Counted from the stretch's first letter, positions 1 to 13,100 are shown. The stretch: DNA of 64,000 bases from Lunularia cruciata (GCA_948567375.1 OX419757.1:14632001-14696000); one strand, 5' to 3'. Numbers and translations are program-made. Notes: generated by a model from the sequence alone, not told the origin.

Positions 1-132
1 TAATGGGAGAGGTTATGACTAGCTGAACTAGAAGCCACAAACATGATGAAAAGAGAGAAAATAATTATGAAAATAGAAGGTGAACTTGATAGATTAGAGA
101 TAGAGAAGCTGAAAGTTGAAAGTTGAAAAAAG

Positions 133-338
133 TTGAAATTGAGAAGAAACTAAATGCAAACAAAAGGAAAGCTATGGCAGACAAACACAAGTTCAAGGAG
201 AAGAGTTTAGAGCCAAAGAACACTCATGAAAGTTGAATTGAGAAGAAACTAAATGCAAACAAAAGGAAAGTTATGGCAGACAAACACAAGTTCAAGGAGA
301 AGAGTTTAGAGCCAAAGAACACTCATGAAATAAAAATG
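133..338. repeat. 99-bp tandem duplication, lysine-rich reading
   Basis: The segment beginning GAGAAGAAACTAAATGCAAA at 141 recurs at 240, giving a period of 99 bp with very few differences. Ninety-nine is a multiple of three, and the plus strand reads as a Lys/Glu-rich helix-like peptide (KKLNANKRKAMADKHKF) in both copies, interrupted by stops. It looks like the decayed tail of a coiled-coil protein, possibly from a transposon accessory ORF. No parent protein is recognised. Confidence 0.75.
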
Positions 339-339
339 A

Positions 340-2490
340 GTCTCCTTTGAGTAGGAAATATCTTGAGGAAATAAGCATTTATTTCTAAGTGCTAACTCAA
401 ATTTTGCATGAAGATCATCCTTCTTCTTTGGAAGAATAAATACTACTCCAAATTCATCATACTCTAGTGATAAAAAATAACATGCCACAATGTAACTTGA
501 GTTATTTTATAATAAAGATGAATTTTTTGAAAATGTTAAACCAAAAATGTAATAGTTTCTAAAATCTAAACCATGTTTTCTGAAATGTTAAATGAGTTTT
601 TTGAAAAGGCCATGCTTATTGGCACTAGATGCCACTCATCCGCACCCGTTGCTGCTCATCAACACCCATTGCCACTCATCAGCCCTTGACAAAGCTTGTC
701 CCCAATGCCACATGCCACTTGATGCTGCCTAATGCAATGAGTGGCACAAGATGGGTTTCTAGCAACGCATGATGGCACCTATTGCTGCCTTGAGACGCAA
801 ATCAACCATAACTTGTAGGCGTCCAGTGCTGTGGGATGCCGCTCAAAACTGCATAATGTGCTTGACTTTTGTGGGTGGTGCTTGTAGGTGCTAGTTGACA
901 CCCAATTAAACATAGAGAAAATGAAAAATAACACAATAAAATATATTTGAGAATTTGATAAGGAGATTTATCAAAAATGTGATAAAAAAGTATGAGAGAA
1001 TATGATACATAAGATATATATAAATGTACATAAGATGTGTATAAAAGAGAAAACACTCAAGCATGTAACTACACTAGAGGAAAAGGAGGTGAAGAAGAAG
1101 AAGGAGATGGAACATGGTGTCAAAGTGCTACTACTGCATCCAAGTCGTCACCGGTATACATGATGTTGAATCCAAAATGGACTCAATGACCATCAAAGAG
1201 TCCATTTTCTCTCATCCAAGGATCAATGCTTGATTCACGTAGCAAGAAGGGAATATGGGTCACTACTATAAGAACTCAGGCTACCAGATGTCCACTCCTC
1301 TTCTACCCAAATAATAACAAGCCTATCATCATAAACAAGTCTATCCAAAGTACCCATCAAAGGGCCAAATGAGCAAGTGTATGATGTTCTCTCTACCTTG
1401 TAAGGATGGAAGTGGGTAGGATGGACAACACCATGTAGATGGTTCCTATAATAAGAGAGTGAAAAATTGTCTAGGATAAGAAGATCATGAAGAGGTAAAC
1501 CTAATGAGATGCGTATATAATCTAACTCTAAGTTCTTTAAACTCATCATCTTGTTAGACACCTATAGAACACAAACATGCCATGTAGTGAGACCCAATGT
1601 GAACTCTCTTTGGGATATTTGACCTGTGAGCCGGCCTGTCTCTCACTCATGATGAATCTTTGATGGCTATTATGGTAGTGCACCATGGACTAGGAAGGCA
1701 AAGAATCCCAACTCCATCATATTCCTCTAAGGCTAACACTCCAAGACTCAAGATATTTTTCACTAAAGAACTCAATAAGAGAGAGATAGTTGCAAATGAA
1801 AGGATGATGAGTACTTCCTCACCCCTTTGTTTATATACTTATGAAATAGGTATGCACTAAAGTTACTATTTACCATAGTAACTCAAGTTACTTGGCTAAA
1901 AGTCAAGTAAAGTCAAAAAGCATAAAGGAATATCCATCCACATATGCATATTCCACTAAGCATGTGATCTTATCTTGACCCAACCACTAAGTCAAGGATT
2001 ACTTCACATATGCTATCCTTGGACTATAGAAGAATCCAAAACAAAAAGGTTTTCAGGCCAAAGAGTTCTCAACTCTTTCCTCAAAGCCAAACACCTAGGA
2101 ATAATACCAAGTCAACACACTAGAATCCAAAATAGTGGTGCTCATCTTTTCTACTTCCTCTAAAGTAAGGTCCCTACTATCTTAACTATGACTAAATTTA
2201 ACTAATCATGACTAACATAAAACCATCATTTATCTCTATATAAATAATATTTCTCAAGTATTTGTAATACCAAGCTAAATATCACAATACCACATACATG
2301 CACAAATGGGTATTACAGACCATTGCTACATGCTCCTTAACAACCACTCTACTCCATCTAGAGTAAGATTTATCTACAAGATAACCTCAAATTGTAGCAA
2401 ACAAAAGTGAATGAAATGGCAAAACCCCAAGACATGCATACCACCCTACAAGCCCTGACTATGTGTAAGGGCACCAACCATGCCTAGTAG
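340..2490. other. AT-rich stretch with no gene recognised
   Basis: Only short open frames occur here and none resembles a known family. Between about 620 and 800 there is low-complexity sequence built from variants of ATGCCACTCATC, a degenerate minisatellite-like patch. Similar GCATC/GCCA-rich text recurs at about 6180-6370. I see no RNA gene or clear promoter. Confidence 0.5.
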
Positions 2491-2499
2491 TCCACATCT

Positions 2500-4469
2500 C
2501 CTATACACGGAAACCGGTGCTATCACAAACCCAATATGATGCCAAACAAGTAACATTCACAACAATAATCTTCTTTTGCATGAAGCTTGGGAAGAAAATA
2601 TGTGGAATATACTCTCTTGATAGACAAAGCCTCTCTCTAAACTCAATCTGAGTCCCTAAGTCTCCACATTGTGAGATAAGGCAAACATCCGGGTCTCTTG
2701 AGTCACAATAGTGCATGGTAACACATGGGTGGCATCTACCACAATTGTGGCATTAGTTTGGGTCTGTATCTCATGGTATTGGGTGTGGTGAGCAATAATA
2801 CATAGTCTCAATCCAAGATAAGCCACACAAGCCCTCACTTGAGCTAGACTACTCTCACTCTCCTCTACTTGAACATGTGTACTTTCACACCTCTCCATAG
2901 CAAATGCTAACTCTTGCACCTGATTTTGTAACAAGACCCTATTACCCTCAGCCATGGCAAGGGCACAAAGGATGTTCAAGTCAAAGTCAACTAATCTTTG
3001 TTCTTTCTTCATCTCATAAATAATCTTGGTCAAATGCCACTCCTCATGTGTAGGAAGAGTATCCTCTTGCTTTCAAAGGAATCCCTCTCTCTTTACTAAC
3101 AATCTACCATGCTCCTCAAAGCTCTCCAATCTACTCTCGTGCTCAAGCACTAATCTCTCTTGCTCTTCTATGGTCTCTAATTGCCTCTTGCACTCAAACA
3201 CTAATCTCTCTTGCTCCTCTATACTCTCCACTTGCCTCTTGCACTCAAGCATTAATCTCTTGTGCTCTTCTACACTCTCAAATCACCTCTCACACTCAAG
3301 CAATAATCTCTCTTGCTCCTCTACACTCTTTAATCTACTCTCACACTCAACCAAAAGTCTGTCTCCCTCCTCAGCCACTTAAACACAATCCTTTAAAACA
3401 CGAGTGATGCCAATAGAACAAGAAGAGAGTGAAGGTATTGTGATGAAAGTGGGGTGAGTTGCTCCCTTGCATGTGGAAAGAGGGGAGAAGGGGAAGAAGA
3501 GGGTGCTAGAGCTTTCTCAAAAGATGAAGATGGAGAAGGAACTCCTTCTTTAAAACTATCACTCAATAACCTCACTATTAGTAAGGCATGTATCTCAATA
3601 CAAATATATTGAACACTTATTCACAAGTGGTACATTTAGTCATTCATCAAATAAAACTCACTTTTGAATCAAGTAAATACACAAGTTCATTAATTAAGGT
3701 ATGCTAAATTAGCTCATTTATTAAATCTGATAATGGTATATACAATAGAACTTTGTATGTTTTCAAACAATGAAAATATAAAAATATATATGCCAAAACT
3801 CAAATCTTATCAATCAGTCACCATCCTCATCCTCTCCCTCATCTTGCCCATCATTAGCACTTGTGTCCTTGACCTCACTCTCATTCTTTGCATCTCATGA
3901 TCATGATCACCATCCTTTTCATCATGTATAATCTCCTCTTCTCCATCACTCAAGTACAGCACTTCCTCCTTGGGAATGAAACCTCTCTCCACAAAGAGGT
4001 AGGTGAGTATCTGCCCAAGTATCTGCCTCTGAACTTGTGCAACTTAGGTCTCTATAATTGGCTTTGCAAACTCCCCACCTCTACAATGATAACTCAAAAT
4101 GCTAAGTCCCCCCAATCATAATCCTCCACACTAAATCTCCTCATCTCTGTCTTGATGTTGAGAACCAAATTTCCATGTACAATCTTGGGCTATAGAGTGG
4201 GTGCACTTAGAAGAAAGCCTTGAAAGCAAGATAAACATATTACTTTGCCAAATACCTCTTTGCAACTCTGTCTCTTTGTGTGGAAACCAATCTGGAATAG
4301 TTGTGTAAGGAACAATCTTCCTCCTTGGTATCCTTCCCCTTGGCATTGCAAATGCATCTCTCACTATATCAACTGTCAATTGAAATTGCCTCCTCTTGAC
4401 TAAGCTAGTGTAAGTACTCTTGTCCCAAGAACTCACAAATTTAGTACATGGAAGAGCCTGCAAAAACAA
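2500..4469 (-). pseudogene. Decayed gene or element ORF with coiled-coil repeats
   Basis: Read on the minus strand, fragments follow in a plausible order. First comes a block (4469-4131) with motifs FVSSWDKSTYTSLVKRRQF and DAFAMPRGRIPRRKIV, then an acidic His/Asp/Glu-rich patch (about 3992-3810), a Ser/Pro-rich patch (about 3575-3400), a run of five 17-residue coiled-coil repeats (3358-3104), and a helical tail (3033-2656). The repeat run and the tail are in one frame, broken only by a few stops (one in the repeats, one near 3066). This looks like one large protein that has decayed. I do not recognise the family; the first block vaguely recalls gag-like or plant-mobile-domain proteins of transposons, but that is a guess. 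Confidence 0.45.
3104..3358 (-). repeat. Five copies of a 51-bp coding repeat
   Basis: The unit boundary (…TAAT / CTCTCTTGCTC…) falls at 3155, 3206, 3257 and 3308, an exact 51-bp period with no indels. On the minus strand each unit gives 17 residues of the type ERLVFECKRQLETIEEQ, with heptad-like spacing of Leu/Val/Ile and many Glu/Arg/Lys, that is, a coiled coil. Regular phasing despite base changes suggests the repeats expanded while the frame was still translated. Confidence 0.85.
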
Positions 4470-4675
4470 CCAAAAAAAAACTTTTAGTTCACCAAAGATA
4501 TTGGTTGCCGCTTGGCGATGCCCTTGTACAAGGAAAAGAAACTAGAAGCTGCAAGATGATGCAAGATGCTGCTTTGAGATAGGGAAAACAATAGAGATTT
4601 TCATTATGAGATGCCTGGTGGTGTTGGCGGATAGGGTGCTATGGCACAAGGTATAGGGCAAGGAACCTATGGGGT

Positions 4676-5085
4676 ACTAAGTGATGTTGGTTGGGACTAT
4701 GGGACAAGGAAGGGGTTAAGTGTTTTGCAACCCGCCGCCCGATGACACAAGGCGGCATCCTGAAGAGGCACTATAGGACAGGTAAAATGCAAAGAAACTT
4801 AGGAGGTGGCATTGAATGATGTTGGTTGATGCCACAGGATAGGGAAGGGGTTAAGGGTTTTGCAATTTTCCACCCAATGATGTAGGATGACGCTATGGGG
4901 AGGCACAAGGAGGTGCAAAGAGGCACTATGGGACAAGTAAATGCAAAAAAACTAAGGAGTTGGCACCGGATGATGCTCATTAACATTGTGGGAACAGGGA
5001 AGGGATATAGGGTTTTGCGACTTGCTGCCCAATGATGCAGGATGGCAGAGTGACATGTTGGGAGGCAATGGGAGGCACTGCAAGA
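4676..5085. repeat. Three diverged tandem units, 120-155 bp
   Basis: Three successive blocks carry the same order of words: ACTAAG(GA)G, GATGTTGGTTG, GGGAAGGGGTTAAGGGTTTTGCAA, a CACCC/GCCCAATGATG block, then GAGGCACTATGGGACA. They start near 4676, 4795 and 4948 and differ by many substitutions and small indels. This is an old minisatellite and no coding role is seen. Confidence 0.6.
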
Positions 5086-5240
5086 TAGGCTCAATTGGCA
5101 TTTGGTAGCACCTATAGGCGCTAAACATTGAGTGAAAGAAATCACAAAAATGGCGATGAACTTTTGAAAACTAGAGCAAAAATGTAGAAAGTAACTAAGG
5201 AAAAAAAGAGAAATACCTTGGGACATGGATAATGCAAGCA

Positions 5241-6740
5241 AAGTGTGATTTTGAGGCTAATTACATCAAGATCAACCTCCTTGATGCTTGCTATAGTTGT
5301 TCAAATTTGATGTTTGTCCATCTAGCATCATTTCATGAAGTTTATAGGGTGTTGAATGGTGTGGAATCTGATAAGCCAATGTCCTTCTTGAGTATTCCTT
5401 ATGCTCTCACCATCAACAATCTTCTCATAGCCATAGATTTTTGGCATGGAGAATATATGAAATGTGAAGACTCAAATAAAGGAATTTGATTGTCAAAATT
5501 TGTGGGCTCCTTGCTTGTTGTACTACTCTCACCTTATTATTCAGAAAATACTACTTCTACTTTCAAAAATGGCTGTAAAAAGTGGCTCTCTTAAACCATT
5601 CTCCTCAGTCTTGAATCCTAGTCCCAAAAGCACAATTGTGAAATCTTGTCTCAAAATGAAACTCCCTATGTCAAACCCCACCACTCTTGAATCTCTTTTT
5701 TATGTACATAAACTCAAACAACACTTGGGACCCAAACTGTACACCCTTTTGAAATTGCAAATTGCCAAACTTTTGAAGATCACACTCCTCCTTCAAAAAC
5801 CACTAAGTTGAATTGCTCCAGAAAACTCCCAAAATGCTCAAATGTGAAATCTATCTATAGGGAGGAGGGTTTATATAGCCCCTATATGACAAATTATTGA
5901 TATAAACTTCACTCACTAAATTTGTATTTCACCAAAAAAACACCAATTCACTACAAAAATATACAAATCATGATTTGCAATATGTGGCATGCCGCCTCCC
6001 CAACTAGCACACCCAACCATTAGATAAGAGGAGTGCTTCAGAGCATCGCCAAGTGCCATCACGTGGTGTTGAGATAGGCATTGTTGAGCACCAACAAGCA
6101 ATATCCATCTCAATACACATGTATCGATGGCTTCCAATGCCTCCTAGAGTCTATGAGTGAGTGTCAACCAAAGTCACCCTTACCAACCACCATGCCAAAA
6201 CACACCAATGTCTCCAAGCGCCATCCAATGAGTTTTCTATAGCACTTTGGGCATCAGCTAATACCATCTAGCAACTTTCAATGCTTTGGACATTAGCCAA
6301 TGACTTTGAGTGTACATTGGGCATCATTAAGCACCACAAAGTGTCAATGGGCATCTGTGAGCATAATCTTGCATTCTTACATAAGATCCGTGAAGAGAAC
6401 AAAAAAAATTTGAAAACTTGGTGTTTGTCAAGGCAACAACATATGAAAATGTTTTAAAAACTATGGAAGAAATACTAGAAACATTATTTACAAGATATGC
6501 AAAATTAAAAGAATGATATTTCTATTGTATAGAAACATGATCTCATTTCATTCCACATTATATGATCCACATGATGAGCAAGGCATTGTTACATTACCCT
6601 TGACCTACTTTCTTCTCTATCAAGCTTTATTCCATTAAAAGTCATTTCTGAATCTATTTGAATTTCCTTTGTAAATCTGCCATTGTACTCTGACCAAACT
6701 TCAGACCTATTGATTAAGTAGCAATGTAAAATAATACAAA
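5241..6740. other. No gene recognised
   Basis: Short open frames at 5232-5811 (plus) show no known motif. From about 5990 to 6370 the sequence is low-complexity, rich in GCATC, GCCA and CACCAA words. Nothing else is identifiable. Confidence 0.45.
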
Positions 6741-6747
6741 CTGAAAC

Positions 6748-7720
6748 TCACTTTAACAAATATGCATTTCTACTATTATCTTTAATTTGTACTCTAAGCT
6801 CACAAAGAGAATGCCATCTAGCTTTCAATATTCCTATACAATGCTCATTTATCACCCTTGCCTTTGCCAAATATTTGTTGAACTCTTGCTTGTCCTCTTT
6901 TTGTGCACGTTTGAATGTTGGGACTAGGTGATGCATGGGTACATAACCATAATCACCTAAAAGGTACTCTTTGGACTCAAAACTATGACATCCCCTCTTT
7001 GGTTCAAATCATTCAAGAGTGATGATTTTTTCAAACAATTCATGTCATGATATGATCTTGACATTACTTCAGATAAACAAACCAACCACAAACCTTTAAT
7101 ACAATCATGCAATAATAAAATCATGCAAATGTACAGAGAGGAGAACCAATGCTAATAAATAGAATAAAGGAACATAACAAAATATAGAACATTTACCTCC
7201 CATAAAATATAGAATTCTCCTTTTATCATCACAAATCACTTGACCGTTCATGGAATATGAGCCCTTTTGGCTGAAATATATTTCTCTATCCAATGTGGGT
7301 TGAGTACCAAGAGGAAACAATGTTCCATCTACCAAACCAACACAACCAAGGAAACCTTTTTGTGCAAAAAAAGCGGATATCCTTCTCCTCTCCTTGTGCT
7401 CAAGCCATGCAACTTGACTCCTCGTCAAATCTAATATGGCAGTCATAACTTGGTCAGTAAAGGCAATTGTTGAACCTACACTAATGCCCCAAATGTTTAA
7501 CCTCCTCACAACACAATCTCCATTACTATGATGCCCAAATCTATTGAGAGCTAGAGCTACTTGGAGCCACAATGGTGTTTGCTCCCACCGGTAGGTCTTT
7601 TAAAAAATGTGTGATCTTATCAAATCTACCAAGGTTGAAAAGTGATTAACATCCATTCTAGTAAGTTTGCAAAAGGCCTTTGGCTCTAGATTTCAAAAAT
7701 ACTTTATCACAAGTTCTTGA
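6748..7720 (-). pseudogene. PIF/Harbinger transposase relic (HARBI1-like, DDE_Tnp_4)
   Basis: The protein of this DNA-transposon superfamily cuts and pastes the element through a DDE catalytic triad. On the minus strand the N-terminal block (about 7690-7580) contains TRMDVNHFSTLVDLIRSHIF and then a stop. Next come LQVALALNRFGHHSNGD, GCVGLVDGTLFPLGTQP (first Asp at 7327-7329), then YFMGG followed by a likely splice donor GTAAAT at 7196. After a gap come FESKEYLLGDYGYVPMHHLV (second Asp at 6952-6954) and NKYLAKARVINEHCIGILKA (Glu at 6844-6846). All three catalytic residues are visible, but a stop and frame breaks show the copy is dead unless the intron explains part of them. Terminal repeats were not found. 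Confidence 0.85.
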
Positions 7721-7729
7721 CTAAGAGGA

Positions 7730-8700
7730 TAAGTAAATCAAGGTTCCAAGTTTCTATGCGTACGTGCAAACTCTCGCCCACTAATCAATAATTCAAACAT
7801 ATCTAAATCTCCTTCTACATCTTCATCTTCTAATCTTTGCATCTAGATCTCCAAATCTAGTTGTATACACCATTGTACACATTTCCTTATGTTTTGAGTT
7901 CACTTTCCATGAGTGCTCCCTCTCGGCATGTTACTAGACTCTGTCCTCCTCTATTCTTTGATCACCAAAAATAACTCTACCCTCCGTGATTCTTTAATCA
8001 CCAAAAATAACACTTGATCTGCATGCCCTACTCTTCTCACTTCAAAGATATTACATGCACAATGAACAAGGTCGCAAGATAAGAAATACATTTTGAACTA
8101 GTTGCACAAGGAATTTTTAAGTAATAAAATTGAGAATTTTATATCATGTTTCAAACAAAATTCACTCCCCATCTTTGCACCTTCACACAACCTGCACTAA
8201 TCTTCCAACTTCAAACTAAATTCACTCACTCTCTTCCCACAACCTGTACTAATCCTCTATGTCAATTTTCTCCTTCTCAGTCTTCTTGCGCGGTACATCT
8301 CGTTCTCGTACATCACCTATCTTTGTGGCCCCTTTGGTGGCCACCCACTTCACCCTAACCTAAACTATGCACTTTATTAACTCTAATGTATAATTAATAC
8401 TTTGCTGCGGCGTGACAACTGAAAACTCTATATCCCTGATTTCATTCGAACCATATTCCTATTTCCCATGGTTAGAAGGATGGGAACCATGCTTCCCATC
8501 CTCCGTGTTCTCTATAGGCTCACCCTTTTCCCCTTTTTCTTATTATGGAATTTGCTAATAATAAGGAACTTGATCGGAACTCCATAGCAAGACCTTTTCT
8601 TGCTCCCGCACCCATATCAATTTAGTCAAAGCGTCGTAATCATTTATAAGAAAATATATAGAGCTACATCCTACTATTTCTGAAATCCCCTCCTACTCCA
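7730..8700. other. No gene recognised; edge of gene island
   Basis: AT-rich sequence lies upstream (on the minus strand) of the Harbinger relic and probably includes its remaining 5' portion. No terminal inverted repeat was found by eye. Composition becomes richer in G+C after about 8700. Confidence 0.4.
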
Positions 8701-8719
8701 CTTTCGTTTTTTCAAATTT

Positions 8720-10121
8720 ATGGGTATCTATAAATAATTTACGAATGCCGGAAAACTTCTTAGAAGTCCGTCCCTTTGTAGTCTGGATACTTCAGCGCAT
8801 CCTACATCTGACCGGCCCGGGCCTTTCTGGTACAGTAAAACGTGAACAAGCAAACACTTTGACTGAGGCCGCCAAGTCATCATAAGGAAAGGCACGTCAG
8901 CCAGCCGCCTCTCTCTTGTCACCTTGAAACAGGAAACGAGTCGCTCTTCCTAAGTGGAAAGTTGAGGGTTTGGTGTTTCGAGAAGCGAAGCGTTTCAAGG
9001 GGGACCACAGCGTGGTTCCAGTCCCACAAGACCAGAAGAAGGGAAAGAGCAGAGGAAAGATTCAACCTTCATCTCTTTGTCTTTAATCTATGATGGCGAC
9101 AGTAAATCTCAGAGGTGTATATTCCCGGTAAATGATGACGCGTCGGTAACTGTAGTGTAACTGGGAACCTCCCACTTGACATGAGGTGACAACTGGACCG
9201 TGCCGTTGGAGAGATGCAGGGAAGCACACGTCTCCGTCGTGCGATAGGTACGATGGTAACGTATAAACATAGTTTCGGTCAAAGAGGAGTCGAGGACGAT
9301 GACGACGACGACGACTGATGAGTCATAGATTCTGCCAGAACGTTCCGCAGTGGAGATAATTTCTTTCACGGTATGTACAGTATGACGTCAACTTGTGGAC
9401 AAGCGGGCTGCGGGAGGCGGAAAGCGAACCTCGTTCGTGCATGGATCTGGAATGCACTGTAGAGAGAATCATCGCTTAGGTTCGGAAAGTTATGTGAGTG
9501 CGCCATCCCGGTGTGGAGCCGTACTTGTTTGTTCCATGAGTTGAGGCAGGGCACAGAAAGGACACCCCCGGCGAGTGGAATTTAGGTCTCGTGTCCTCTC
9601 CTTCGCTGGATTGATCGATCGATCGCTCGCTCGCTCTTGGGCCAGGCAGAGAAGGGAACGGGGTCCAGGACAGGAGCCGAGAGGCGAGCAGCGAGAAGGA
9701 ACACACTCACAAGGTCGTAGCCATCCATGGAGGAGCTCGGGAGGTTGAGGTAGAGGAGGGAAGGCTCGCGTGTGGCGTCGATCTGGCAGGGGGAGCTACG
9801 GAGGTCGGTGAATTGGCAATTCCGTTGGATGATTTGAAGGAAAAGGAGACAGGCAGACAGCTATGGAGGACGGGAGGAGGATGAGGTAGGGGAAGCTCTC
9901 TTTGTTGCCTAGATTTTGCTGATTGTGGAAAGTTGTCGATTGCAAGGGCTGGCGGATCTGGGAAGGGGGGCTGATTCATGAGTAGGATGTGCAGTCAAGC
10001 TGACGAGGAAGAGGTGGAGTCGGTGAGTGATGAACATCCGGATCATGGATAAGGGGCCTGAGGGATAACGTATTCTTAGGGTTGAGCAGAAGGTCGGAAG
10101 AAAGTGAAGGTTTGTTAAACG
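8720..10121 (+). promoter_or_regulatory. Upstream region / 5' UTR of the ZFC3H1-type gene
   Basis: This GC-richer, low-repeat stretch leads into the first coding exon at 10122. It contains GATCGATCGATCGCTCGCTCGCTC-type simple sequence near 9613-9635 and purine-rich text from about 9720 to 10120 typical of a plant 5' leader. Several minus-strand open frames (for example 9109-9369 and 9707-9979) overlap it, but none shows a recognisable domain. The exact transcription start cannot be placed. Confidence 0.4.
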
Positions 10122-13100
10122 ATGGGCGACACTAGTGACGCCAATTCAATTGAGACGCTGAGAAAGCTGGCCTTGCTATCCATGCCCAAGAGGCAATTAC
10201 AAGGACGGAATCTGACGCGTATTAATCCCTCCTTGAAAAGCGATGGGCACGTGGTTTTATCCAGCCCTGCTGCACAGCCTGAGGATAAAGAAGAGGGTGA
10301 ACTGTCTTCGGATGATGATGCTGAAGGTGCTCCAGCGACGTTTACCTCAGTGGTCAGTCGACGTTGCCTTTTCCTCTATGTGCCTGTGTCTCGCACCTAT
10401 GATTCTCGTTGGGGGGTTGCATTTATCGTGAATTCTCAGCTGCGGTGTGGTGCAATGTTACACTACGAGAATTTGCGTCTTAGTTGTTGTCTTCTCTGCT
10501 TCTTGCGGTGTACCCTTCCACGCCGGCCAAATTTAAAAGACAGTTCCATCTGGAAATCAAGGGCCAGCTTGTATCTCTGTCGAAGTCAGATGAATATGGT
10601 TGCTTTTGAATTTTGAGACGGAGATACAAGTGGATCGGACCGGCCTAAGATGATCTAAAACACGTTTCACCTACCAGGTCCGCTGGTCGTAGGGTTTCTG
10701 TGCACATCTGTGGTCATTCACAGGGCTTTAGACGCTTGTTCGCATAACAGCCAGAAGTAACCGGGCTAGCGTCGATATGACGCAGCTTGACGTAAAATCT
10801 GGTTCTTGTCGCTTGGATATGAATCTGCAGAACCAGCAACTCATGTCGACCATTTGCCATCCTACCACATAAGTCCCTACCTCCATGGTTACTTCATTGG
10901 AGAAGATACTGTCAACCGCAGTAAAGGTGCCTGCTGAGCAATCATGAAGATGTTTAGATTTAAGCCTACTACGCTCATGGGCTTTGAGACCGAACGTCTG
11001 GACGTCTCTGTCAATGAGTGTGTCTTGAGCCCTGAAGGAAACGACACATTTCAGCTTAGTATCTGAACGTGGGACAGAGACTCTGGTCATGGACTAGAAC
11101 CAAATATTCTCTACTTGAAGAATTTTGCAAGGACGCATTAACTTCAGCAACGGCAGAGTTGGGAGTTAGCACACTCCCGGCGAGGAGATCGTGGATGACA
11201 ATCGCCACAAAGACATGGGATGCTCAATCAGCTAGTGCATTGATCGGGCCACCACCCCATCTTCTAAGTATTCATCCGATGGGAAGAGTTATATGTACTG
11301 TGTAGTATCAAGCAGCACCAGTCTTTTGACTATGCTGTATCATGAAAAGGTTGAAGCCCTTAATAGACGTGTAAGAATCACGGTTTCATAAGGGCTGAAT
11401 ACAAGCAGCGATCCGGACATCTCAGTGAAGTATTGCAAAATTGTTGAGGAAGTGAATTTTACTTTCACAGTCGCTGCCTGGAACTGGAATGAAAGGAGCG
11501 GACAGACAACGGGTGATACCAATATGTGAAATAAAGAAATGTCTTTTCTTCTTCTGTTATTCTGCCCTACGAAAGTAGTTACCATATCCATAGAGAACTC
11601 ATTCAGAAACATTGGATTTTGATACCTCACTCTTTAACTCCAGACACCGCAGCAAAGTAGAGCGAGAATTAAGGGAAGAGTTTCAGCAACAGGGTAGGGC
11701 GGCCTGAAGGCTAATTTCGTTCTAGATCGACCTATTCCTGGACTCTCTCTCGTAGTCCCACTTGTTTTCCTCATGTGTTGGAACTTGATTGATAAGGCAC
11801 ATCCATCTATTCCCCTAATGAAGGTGATGCTCGAAACTTAGAACGTATCTGACATATCATCGTTCTCTGTGTCATGCTTTCTATGAATTAGATTTCATCT
11901 CCTATTCGCATAGTTTTTAGTCAGTTCTGCTTTCATTTAATTGCCATCTCAGCTACATTTCAAATGCATTTAATGAGTTCTGGATCCCCCGTTCCTCGAA
12001 CGGCTTCTGTCCTCATATATCCAACATCATCTTTCTCTGTGTCTAAATAAGATGCCAACTTCCGAAGAACTTATAGAGATATGCCATGGCATGGACTTTC
12101 AACTTGTTTCAAGGATGTTCAATTGTATGCATCTTCGGGGTGGTCACGTCTCCGTTATTATTGGAGTTCCGAATGTGTTTACCTAGGTTTGAGGAGTCAT
12201 GGTTTACAAGATTCACTCCTATCATTAGTTTATTGGTTTAATTCAGCGACATTTATTCTCTGCCTATCTGACCGGCCGAATTTCTTTGTCGTCCTCCTGT
12301 TAAGCAAGACTTTTTCGTCCTTCAAAGTTGCTGAATCGTTTGTCGCTTTCTTGTGTCGCCACTGGCATGTCCAGTCACATAAACATCAGTCAAGGTTGCT
12401 AACTGGAATGTGCCTGGACGGACACATGTGGCCACTTCAGGAACCTACATTATCACACTCTCGCAATCAAGACGCTTTGAACCTTTACACTCATCCTCAA
12501 GGAAGTTCGAAGGAAATGATCGCACCAGTGACTACCTTTACTGGATCAGATTCTCATCAAGCATCATCTGCTTATGATGTTGCTGAGGCCTTTCTTGCTA
12601 GTCTGCGTATTCCTCTACCAAAGACTTCGCGTGCATCTGGAGACGAGAAGAAAGAGGACGCATTCGTCATCAAGTTCGATGAGGACAGTGATAGTGATGG
12701 TGAACAGCAGCACCCATTGATCCCCTCTTCGACAAATCTCGGCAACTCAGAGAAACCCATTACCAGCATCTTTGGTCTGTCAAACACCACCCAGTTATTG
12801 CAGATTTCTTCCGGAGGCTCAAACCAAAATCCTTCTGGTTTGAAATCAGAAATTGATCGTATGAAGAAGCAGATTGCAGCTATGGAGCGAAGTAAAGGGA
12901 AACCGCCAATGCCGCCGGTTGGGGGAAAGACTGGTCGAGTGGTTCTTGTAGATACGACTGGCCGGAGTGTCTCCCCAGCAACAGACACGAAGTCAGTTCT
13001 CCAGGTTGGGTCAGGAAATTCTCGTTCTGTCCCAGATTTGGAAAGCTTGAGGCTTCAGATTGCAGCTAAAGAGAACGAACTGCAGCAAAGAAGACAGCGC

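Noticed and set aside
3104-3358. CRISPR array
   Set aside because: The units are contiguous and coding-like with no unique spacers, and the DNA is eukaryotic.
3026-3382. Plus-strand Ser/Leu/Cys-rich open frame
   Set aside because: It is the antisense of the 51-bp coiled-coil repeat. The minus reading makes biochemical sense and continues in frame beyond it; the plus reading does not.
9109-9979. Minus-strand frames upstream of the ZFC3H1-type gene
   Set aside because: No recognisable motif, no coherent splice model, and the purine-rich composition fits the sense 5' leader of the plus-strand gene.
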